Shown in pieces: positions 26,863 to 32,342 of a stretch of DNA of 32,342 nt. The DNA is taken from NCBI RefSeq assembly GCF_900112135.1, contig NZ_FOLC01000038.1:1-32342 (forward strand), read 5' to 3'. This DNA comes from Collimonas sp. OK412. Its GTDB lineage: Bacteria; Pseudomonadota; Gammaproteobacteria; Burkholderiales; Burkholderiaceae_D. Within the stretch, counting starts at the first letter, position 1. The number at the start of each line of letters is the position of its first letter. Under the pieces are notes generated by a model that saw only the letters and a program-made list of their open reading frames with translations, was not told where the DNA came from and did not search any database. The position numbers were made by a program, and so were the translations under genes.

Positions 26863-27510
26863 TTATTTGATGCGGCAGCTGAGCAGCCAGTAGTATTCGA
26901 GCCGCAGGATGCGCAGTTCGCGCGTGAGCGGCGCCAGCTTCTTGCGCAGGCCGCTGTCGGTCGGGAAATTCTTCATGACTTCGTAGCGTTCGCCGTTGGG
27001 CAGGGTGCGGAACTGGTAGGTATTGCCATCCGCATCGGTGCGGGCGATCGGCGTGCTTTGTTCCTCGACGTAGCCGTTGTCTATCATCACCAGCAAGATA
27101 TCCTTGCCCAATTTTTCACGCAGCTGGGCGATGAAGCGCACCTGGTCCTGGCGCCCTACGTGCGACCACCAGAAACCCAGGAAACAGGCGGTGAACGGAC
27201 GGTCCGGCTGGAAGGTGTTGAGGTCCGCCAGCGCGAAAGTCGCCTTGCCGGCCGGCAGTTGCTTGGCCTTGGCCAGTTCGATCATTTCCGGGTTGATGTC
27301 GGTGGCGTAGACTGATTTTGCCGAAGCGGCGATCTGCTCGGTCCAGAATCCGGTGCCGCAGGCCAGCTCCAGCACATCGTGGCCTTCCATCAGTTCCTGC
27401 ACCCGCACCTGCAGGGTCAGCAGTTCATCCTGGCGCTCCGGGCGCTGGTAAATCTCTTCGTAAGTCGAAGCGCGTTTGGCGTAATAAGCCACCATATCTG
27501 TATTAATCAT
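26863..27510 (-). CDS. Class I SAM-dependent methyltransferase
   Basis: The 215-residue protein has the Rossmann methyltransferase motifs VLELACGTGFWTEQI (motif I, about residues 46-60), VYATDINPEMIELAK (motif II) and FTACFLGFWWSHV (post-motif). The substrate is unknown; a small molecule is likely given the compact size and the fold resembling UbiE/Methyltransf_25 proteins. Its ATG overlaps the stop of the ClC gene by 4 bp, so it is translated from the same message. Confidence 0.87.
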   Translation of the reverse strand: MINTDMVAYYAKRASTYEEIYQRPERQDELLTLQVRVQELMEGHDVLELACGTGFWTEQIAASAKSVYATDINPEMIELAKAKQLPAGKATFALADLNTFQPDRPFTACFLGFWWSHVGRQDQVRFIAQLREKLGKDILLVMIDNGYVEEQSTPIARTDADGNTYQFRTLPNGERYEVMKNFPTDSGLRKKLAPLTRELRILRLEYYWLLSCRIK

Positions 27511-28892
27511 TTTCCCGACTCATTTCCTAATTGCTTAACTTCCGTTTTTTCCAAATTGACGAGCGCCGCGCTCGCGGCGACCCGATAGCGCTCTGACAGC
27601 GCGTCATACAGCGGCGGCATGAACAGCCGCGACACCCGGCTGGCGATCAGGGCCGTCGCCATCAAGGAGATCACCAGCGCATGGCCGTTGATCATTTCCA
27701 TCACGATCACGAATGCGGTGATCGGCGATTGCGTGACGGCCGCCAGGTAGCCCACCATCGCCAGCGCAATCAGCATCGGCAACGAAGTGTGGCTGAACAC
27801 ATAGTGCAGCAGGTTGCCGAAACCGGCGCCGATCGACAGCGACGGCGCAAAAATGCCCCCGGGGATGCCGGGCAGGTAGGACGACACCATCGACGCCATT
27901 TTCAGGAAGGGATAAAACACCGACAGCTGCTGCTGCCCTTCCAGCACGCCCTTGGCCTCGACATAACCGCTGCCGAAAGTGGCGCCGCCGGCAATCACGC
28001 CGATCACCGCCACCAGCAAGCCGCACAGCGCGCCGAAAGCGATCGGACGGGTGCTGCGCAAATGCTGGATCCGGGCCGGGATCCAGCGCTTGGTATTCAA
28101 CAGCAGCCAGCCGAACATGCCGCCGGCGACGCCGGTCAGGATGCCGGTGACCAGCACTGCCAGCGCCACCATGTCGGTCATTGCGCTGTCGATCTGTATC
28201 GTGCCGAAATAGGTATAGTTGCCGTTCAAGCCGAGCGCCACCGCGCCGGCAAAAATAATCACGGTAATGACGACGCCGCTGGCGCGATGTTCAAAGCTGC
28301 GCGTCAATTCTTCAATCGCAAACACGATCCCGGCCAGCGGCGTGTTGAAAGCCGCCGACAAGCCGGCCGCCGCCCCCGCCAGTATCAGGCGCCGTTCCAA
28401 TGCCGCGCTGGCGCGCGGATAAAGGCGCCGCAGGTTGAACATCAAGGCTGCACCGACCTGTACCGTAGGCCCTTCGCGGCCGATGGTGAAGCCGCCCAGG
28501 ATACCGATGAACGACACCCCGATCTTGCCCGCCAAGATTTTCAGCGACAGCAGCGATTCGCCGCGTTGGCTGGTGTCTTCTTCCAGCGTCGCGATCACTT
28601 GCGGAATGCCGCTGCCTTCGGAACCGGGAAAATAACGGCGCGTGGCCCATACGCACAAGGCGCCGACCGCCGGCGTGATAAACAGCGGCAGCCAGAAATG
28701 CGACTGCTGCATGGAACGGAACATGCCGAAGCCGACATCCATCAGCCAGGCGTAGAGCACCGCAACCAAGCCTACCAGCACCGCGCCTAGCCATAAAATG
28801 CCGTATTTGCGCCAGGCGCGCCGCAGCTGGCGCAGCGTCTGGTCTGAAAAACTGGGAGGCAGCGGATTCATCGGATTTGGGCGCAAAGACAT
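27507..28892 (-). CDS. ClC-family chloride channel or H+/Cl- antiporter
   Basis: The 461-residue membrane protein has all the ClC filter motifs: GSGIPQ (93-98), GREGPTVQ (138-145, with the external gate Glu140) and GGIFAPSLSIGAGFG (about 342-356). The intracellular proton-path Glu corresponds to Glu195 in FAIEEL, as in antiporters such as E. coli ClcA, so H+/Cl- exchange is likelier than a pure channel. There are no C-terminal CBS domains. It is the first gene of a two-gene operon with the methyltransferase and is divergent from the DHA2 transporter. Confidence 0.93.
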   Translation of the reverse strand: MSLRPNPMNPLPPSFSDQTLRQLRRAWRKYGILWLGAVLVGLVAVLYAWLMDVGFGMFRSMQQSHFWLPLFITPAVGALCVWATRRYFPGSEGSGIPQVIATLEEDTSQRGESLLSLKILAGKIGVSFIGILGGFTIGREGPTVQVGAALMFNLRRLYPRASAALERRLILAGAAAGLSAAFNTPLAGIVFAIEELTRSFEHRASGVVITVIIFAGAVALGLNGNYTYFGTIQIDSAMTDMVALAVLVTGILTGVAGGMFGWLLLNTKRWIPARIQHLRSTRPIAFGALCGLLVAVIGVIAGGATFGSGYVEAKGVLEGQQQLSVFYPFLKMASMVSSYLPGIPGGIFAPSLSIGAGFGNLLHYVFSHTSLPMLIALAMVGYLAAVTQSPITAFVIVMEMINGHALVISLMATALIASRVSRLFMPPLYDALSERYRVAASAALVNLEKTEVKQLGNESGK

Positions 28893-28961
28893 GATTATAA
28901 ATTATCGCCGGGCAAATCCCCCAATACGATATCGGCCAAGGGCAGCAACGCAGCAGCAGAA

Positions 28962-28977
28962 ACGCCTCAAGAGGCGT
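28962..28977. promoter_or_regulatory. 16-bp palindrome between the ClC and DHA2 transporter genes
   Basis: ACGCCTC-AA-GAGGCGT is an inverted repeat with two 7-bp arms, centred in the 191-bp divergent intergenic region. The spacing of two bases makes it a better protein-binding site than an RNA hairpin. Confidence 0.45.
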
Positions 28978-29083
28978 ATGATCTTGTGTTTGCAATAATG
29001 AATCGGCCCTCGCCCTGCGCAGGCTGGTTACGGTAATCAGTGCCCCGTTCCCCCAACCGGCGGTTCCGCCGATAAACAACAAT

Positions 29084-30679
29084 ATGGCTATCCATTCCGC
29101 CTCCGCTCACTCGAGCGACCAGGTTTTACCGTTCCGTGAATCCCTGCTTGCCATGCTCGGCATCGCCTTTGTGGTGATGCTGGTGGCGCTGGACTCGACC
29201 GTGGTCGGCACGGCGTTGCCGACCATCGTTGCCGAATTAAAAGGTTTTGAGCTGTACGCCTGGGTGGCGACCTCTTACCTGCTGACCTCGGTAATCACCG
29301 TGCCGATTTTCGGCCGGCTCGGCGATTTTTACGGCCGCAAGCCCTTCGTGCTGGTCTCCATCCTGCTGTTCACCACCGCCTCCATCTTGTGCGGCATGGC
29401 CAACAGCATGCTGTGGCTGGTGATCGCGCGCGGCTTGCAGGGCATCGGCGGCGGCATGCTGGTGGGCACCGCGTTCGCCTGCATCCCCGACCTGTTCCCC
29501 GGCGCCCACGTGCGCCTGCGCTGGCAAGTGATGATGAGCACGGCGTTCGGCATCGCCACCGCGGTGGGACCCTCGCTGGGCGGATTCCTGACGCAATACT
29601 GGGGCTGGCGCTGGGTGTTTTACGTCAACCTGCCGGTCGGCGTGCTGTCGCTGTTCTTCGTCTACAAATACCTGCCGCACCTGCGCCATACCCATCCTGA
29701 CGCCAAGATCCGCCTCGACTGGCCGGGCGCCCTGCTGATCACCGCGTCGCTGGGATGCCTGCAGCTGTTCGTCGAGATGCTGCCCAAGCATGGCTTGTCG
29801 CTTGGCATGCTGGGTCTGCTGGCTGCCAGCATCGTGGCCTTCGTCGCCCTGTGGAAATGGGAGCATCACACACCGCAGCCGATCCTGCCGTTCGACTTGC
29901 TGGTCGACCCCAGGCTGTCGATCCTGTTCCTGCTGTCGGTGCTGAGCGGGTTCTCCATGTTTTCGCTGATGTTCTACGCGCCGCTGCTGTACCAGGGCGG
30001 GTTCGGCCTGTCGCCGCAGGAAGCCGGCCTGCTGATCACGCCGCTGGTGGCCTGCATCATGGTCGGCAGCATTTCCAACGGCCGCATCATCACCAAGATC
30101 AAGAATCCGAACGTGATGCTCTACATCGGCTTCAGCCTGCTGGCGCTGTCCTGCCTCGGCGTGGTGATCTCTAACCGCTGGACCTCGCATGGCGTGATCG
30201 CCGCGTTCATGCTGATAGGCGGCCTCGGCCTGGGATTCATCTTGCCCAACCTGACCATCTTCATCCAGCAGGAAGCCGGCCGCGAGCACCTCGGCATCGC
30301 CACCGCGCTGATGCAATCGCTGCGCATGATCGGCAGCATGCTCGGCACCGCGATCATCGGCACCCTGATCAACCACATGTACGCCGGCAGCGTGCGCCAG
30401 GCGCTGGCGCAGGACAAGGCGGACAGCTGGTTCAGCAGTTTTGCCGACCCGCAGATCCTGATCAGCCATGAAACCCAGGCCACCGTGCTGGCGCAGCTGA
30501 CGAACGCCGGCCACCAGGGCCAGCTGCTGCTGGAAGCGGCGCGCGAAGCGCTGATCGGATCGATCCATATGGGAGTCGGGCTGGCGGTGGTGGTCACCGT
30601 GATCGCGTTGTGGCTGGTAAGCAAAGTGCCGCTCATTACCTTGCATGCCAAGGTCGAAACGACTGTCGTCTCCGAGTAG
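29084..30679 (+). CDS. MFS multidrug-efflux-type transporter, DHA2 family (14 TM)
   Basis: The 531-residue protein carries the DHA2 helix-1 motif LDSTVVGTALPTIVAEL (about residues 37-53) and the MFS motif A GRLGDFYGRKPF (about 79-90). It also has the helix-5 motif GPSLGGFLTQYWGWRWVFYVNLPVG, and enough hydrophobic segments for fourteen helices. EmrB/QacA-type proteins expel toxic organic compounds by proton antiport. No membrane-fusion partner or dedicated regulator gene is adjacent. The start codon has no strong Shine-Dalgarno. Confidence 0.92.
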   Translation: MAIHSASAHSSDQVLPFRESLLAMLGIAFVVMLVALDSTVVGTALPTIVAELKGFELYAWVATSYLLTSVITVPIFGRLGDFYGRKPFVLVSILLFTTASILCGMANSMLWLVIARGLQGIGGGMLVGTAFACIPDLFPGAHVRLRWQVMMSTAFGIATAVGPSLGGFLTQYWGWRWVFYVNLPVGVLSLFFVYKYLPHLRHTHPDAKIRLDWPGALLITASLGCLQLFVEMLPKHGLSLGMLGLLAASIVAFVALWKWEHHTPQPILPFDLLVDPRLSILFLLSVLSGFSMFSLMFYAPLLYQGGFGLSPQEAGLLITPLVACIMVGSISNGRIITKIKNPNVMLYIGFSLLALSCLGVVISNRWTSHGVIAAFMLIGGLGLGFILPNLTIFIQQEAGREHLGIATALMQSLRMIGSMLGTAIIGTLINHMYAGSVRQALAQDKADSWFSSFADPQILISHETQATVLAQLTNAGHQGQLLLEAAREALIGSIHMGVGLAVVVTVIALWLVSKVPLITLHAKVETTVVSE

Positions 30680-30852
30680 CATAAGCCGGTCCAGGGCAGC
30701 GCAGCCAGGCTACCCTGCCTGGCTCCAGGCGCTTGTTGCCGATTGCGGCGAACCTAACAAACCGTTACATCTCACACCGCCTGGAAGCACCTGTATCAAC
30801 ATCCGGATGGCATTCTGACCTCGTAGCAACTCAAACAGGAAAGAAGGTCAAC

Positions 30853-30969
30853 ATGAAAAAGCTCATCGGATTAATCGTGCTCGGCATCACTTTGTGTACC
30901 GCGGTCAGCGGTTGCGTGGTCGTCCCGGCGCGCGGCTATTACGCTCCGCATCCCTACTACTATCGCTGA
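30853..30969 (+). CDS. 38-residue lipoprotein
   Basis: The frame is open from 30733, but ATG 30853 is preferred. It directly yields a lipoprotein signal peptide (MKKLIGLIVLGITLCTAV, lipobox VSGC with Cys21) and has GAAGG upstream. Mature protein is only about 18 residues: CVVVPARGYYAPHPYYYR, Tyr- and Pro-rich. Similar tiny Tyr/Pro-rich lipoproteins occur in many proteobacteria, without known function. It lies 72 bp before the next exported protein gene. Confidence 0.75.
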   Translation: MKKLIGLIVLGITLCTAVSGCVVVPARGYYAPHPYYYR

Positions 30970-31041
30970 TCGGCAATGCGGCGCCGGCAGCATGGCTGAG
31001 CCCGCATGCCTTTGACACACAAGAACAATTCCGGAGGTCCC

Positions 31042-31500
31042 ATGAAAACAATCCACAAACTCGTGCTTTCCTTGCTGCTGGTCCCCGCGGTGCTGCCGCT
31101 CGCCGCGCAAGCCGACGAACCGGGCCACCACGGCGCATACCTGCATGCGCTGGCTGACCTGCACGCCGCCCGCTGGCTGATCGACCACCGTCCCGGCGAC
31201 AACTGGCAGATGGGCAGGAACGAACAGCTGGCGCTGGCGGAAATCGACGCGGCAACGCGTGAAATCAACCAGCTTGCCCAATATGTAGGCAAAGATATTT
31301 ACCAGGAAGAACGCCCCGACGCCCGCCTCGACCACCGCGGCCGCCTGCACGACGCCATCGACGCACTGGAACGCGCCCGCAACGACACCGGCCAGCGCGA
31401 AGACGATCCGCGGGTGCTGGAACTGCAACGGCATGCGATGCATCGCATAGAGGTGGCGAAACGTGCTACCGAGGATGCTGTGCGGGATGCCGGGTATTGA
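31042..31500 (+). CDS. Unrecognised exported helical protein
   Basis: ATG 31042 is chosen over the upstream frame opening (31006) because GGAGG lies 5 nt before it and a signal peptide starts there (MKTIHKLVLSLLLVPAVLPLAAQA). The mature protein of about 128 residues is soluble, charged and predicted helical. It has a His-rich start (GHHGAYLHALADLHAARWL) and paired helices rich in Ala, Arg, Asp and His (HRGRLHDAIDALERAR...). There is no Cys in the mature part. I recognise no named domain. A periplasmic role is likely. It follows the small lipoprotein gene on the same strand and may be co-transcribed. Confidence 0.75.
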   Translation: MKTIHKLVLSLLLVPAVLPLAAQADEPGHHGAYLHALADLHAARWLIDHRPGDNWQMGRNEQLALAEIDAATREINQLAQYVGKDIYQEERPDARLDHRGRLHDAIDALERARNDTGQREDDPRVLELQRHAMHRIEVAKRATEDAVRDAGY

Positions 31501-31540
31501 AGACTGGCGCAGCGCCGGCATCAGTCGAGCGCGGCGGTAT

Positions 31541-31568
31541 GTACTCCGTGGTCCGTTAAATGGGGTCA
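31541..31568 (+). repeat. 28-bp direct repeat, left copy
   Basis: The sequence beginning GTACTCCGTGGTCCG is identical over 28 bp to 31981-32008. The second half is the outer arm of the hairpin at 31555-31616. Confidence 0.95.
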
Positions 31569-31616
31569 GAGTAATTTTCGCAAAGGACGCGAAAAAAAAC
31601 TCCGACCCCATTTAAC
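31555..31616. repeat. REP-like hairpin of the GGGGTCAGAGT type
   Basis: Arms of 18 nt (31555-31572 and 31599-31616) pair with one mismatch. A nested stem TTTTCGC (31575-31581) / GCGAAAA (31589-31595) lies inside. The arm includes AAATGGGGTCAGAGT, a sequence type commonly seen in repeats near REP-associated tyrosine transposases. No such transposase is in the window. Confidence 0.8.
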
Positions 31617-31629
31617 TGCTCGGGGTTGG

Positions 31630-31695
31630 TTTTGACGTTGGGGTTGGGGTTGAAGTTGCTTTTGACGTTGGGGTTGCTTTTGACGTTGGGGTTGC
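31630..31695 (+). repeat. 18-bp tandem repeat, three copies with one 12-nt insert
   Basis: The unit TTTTGACGTTGGGGTTGC occurs at 31630-31647 (last base changed), 31660-31677 and 31678-31695. A 12-nt piece separates copies one and two. A partial fourth copy (TTTTGA) follows. The minus strand reads as an Asn-Pro-Asn-Val-Lys-Ser repeat, but without support as a gene. Confidence 0.9.
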
Positions 31696-31720
31696 TTTTG
31701 AATTCCGCATTGGGACGTTG

Positions 31721-31814
31721 CCAAATGAGAGCGCGGTCAGACGGGAATTGTGGGAAGACATGTTTGAGCGAAGCGAGTTTGTCTTTCCACCCGGCTGACC
31801 GCGCTCTCATTTGG
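31721..31814. repeat. 94-nt long hairpin with perfect 20-bp outer stem
   Basis: Arms 31721-31740 (CCAAATGAGAGCGCGGTCAG) and 31795-31814 are exact reverse complements. Inside, GTGGGAAGACA (31750-31760) pairs with TGTCTTTCCAC (31780-31790), leaving a loop with GAGCGAAGCGAG. Confidence 0.9.
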
Positions 31815-31864
31815 GGACCTGACCGAAGGGAAGGCAACGGCTTTGCGGTCGCCTTTCTTTGCTT

Positions 31865-31915
31865 ACTTTCTTTGGCGAAGCAAAGAAAGTGAGCGGCTGC
31901 CGGGCCGCCCCCGGC
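31865..31915. repeat. CTTTCTTTG-type hairpin and adjoining GC-rich hairpin
   Basis: ACTTTCTTTG (31865-31874) pairs with CAAAGAAAGT (31881-31890). The preceding CTTTCTTTGCTT (31853-31864) could pair with the same right arm instead. A second stem GCCGGG (31899-31904) / CCCGGC (31910-31915) follows. Such sequences recur as extragenic elements in many proteobacteria. Confidence 0.7.
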
Positions 31916-31980
31916 TTGTACCGACGGAGTAGAAAACGTTTTAAGTAACGACGAACGAAGACCGTCGCATGCCGCCGAAC

Positions 31981-32008
31981 GTACTCCGTGGTCCGTTAAA
32001 TGGGGTCA
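31981..32008 (+). repeat. 28-bp direct repeat, right copy
   Basis: It is identical to 31541-31568, at a distance of 440 bp. Here the hairpin's second arm is missing: after GGGGTCA the sequence runs into unrelated DNA. From here to 32040 I see nothing else. Confidence 0.95.
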
Positions 32009-32040
32009 CCCATTAGCCGCCCCTTGTAAAGGGTACGAAT

Positions 32041-32342
32041 TTAATACTCGCGATGTTCTGCGATAGGTCGATTCAATCGTGCCATCGCTGTGACGTCCGG
32101 TCGCTGAATTCGTGCCCTTTGCTTCGTAGCGTGGTTGCGTGAATCGCACCAGTCACCCATATGGATCAAGTGGATGCGTTGTTGCATTGCTCCACCCTGG
32201 CAGCGCAGCTGCCCCAGAAGCATCTCGGTACCGTCTTGCGTCCAAATGATGGGCAGATCTATGGCTCCCGCGTAGCGGCTCCAACCCTTGGTGGCTCGCA
32301 ATCCGGACGACTCATTTCGTAACCGCGTACAACGATGGCAAA
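32041..32342 (-). other. Open frame of uncertain status, cut by the right edge
   Basis: On the minus strand a frame is open from the window edge to a TAA at 32041-32043, about 100 codons. No ATG start with a ribosome binding site is visible inside its first part. The translation has several Trp and Arg residues (GWSRYAG, IIWTQDG, GDWCDSRNH) and no motif I recognise. It may be the end of a gene lying outside the window, a decayed gene, or a chance frame. Confidence 0.3.

Noticed and set aside
29237-30682. A 481-codon minus-strand frame opposite the DHA2 transporter
   Set aside because: Composition (Gln, His, Arg, Asp) is that of an antisense shadow, and the plus strand encodes a clear 14-TM transporter.
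31630-31695. Possible short CRISPR array
   Set aside because: The 18-bp units abut directly or are split by 12 nt; there are no spacers of constant length and no cas genes.
31556-31837. A minus-strand frame with an Asn-Pro-Asn-Val-Lys-Ser peptide repeat
   Set aside because: It is built from the 18-bp DNA repeat and both hairpins, and has no supported ribosome binding site. It looks like translation of repetitive extragenic DNA.

Overview
The window is chromosomal DNA of a betaproteobacterium, most likely a Burkholderiales member close to Oxalobacteraceae (Collimonas/Herbaspirillum-like). This placement is an inference from gene content and style: GC-rich codon use, a gltX-tRNA-Ala-tRNA-Glu arrangement, a DUF3460 gene before scpA and panC, and a GGGGTCAGAGT-type repeat. 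No database search was possible.

Layout. 1-860: the 3' end of an IS transposase, then a minus-strand tRNA cluster (Ala-GGC and two identical Glu-UUC genes) lying downstream of gltX. 859-7750: housekeeping genes gltX, apbC/mrp and metG, with a DUF4399 exported protein, a cupin, a GNAT acetyltransferase and a lipoprotein. 7830-9937: a DUF3460 gene, scpA and panC, with a perfect 20-bp inverted repeat between scpA and panC. 9952-14960: a vitamin B12 uptake locus. btuB-btuC-btuD run on the minus strand behind a good sigma70-like promoter and a cobalamin riboswitch, while btuF runs towards them on the plus strand from behind panC. 14982-17350: an HPP/CBS membrane protein and an orphan ABC substrate-binding protein.

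17624-24478: a plus-strand acid-sugar catabolic cluster: a FadR-type regulator, ltnD, otnK, otnC, an MFS transporter, otnI and denD. By the known DUF1537 (OtnK) pathway, L-threonate (LtnD) and D-erythronate (DenD) are oxidised at C2, isomerised to 3-oxo-tetronates (OtnI), phosphorylated (OtnK) and decarboxylated to dihydroxyacetone phosphate (OtnC). The MFS protein is the probable importer.

24604-31500: a large YbiO-like mechanosensitive channel, a ClC chloride channel/antiporter gene overlapping a methyltransferase gene, a DHA2 drug-efflux transporter, a 38-residue lipoprotein and an unrecognised periplasmic protein. 31501-32342 has no convincing complete gene. It is a patchwork of hairpins and tandem repeats bounded by a 28-bp direct repeat, and it looks like a composite of repetitive extragenic elements.

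Most genes are recognisable and ordinary. The less explained parts are the non-coding structures: the repeat patchwork at 31541-32008, the scpA-panC cruciform, the terminator-like hairpin placed against the gltX start codon, and several palindromes in divergent promoters. I did not find a clearly new protein-based system.
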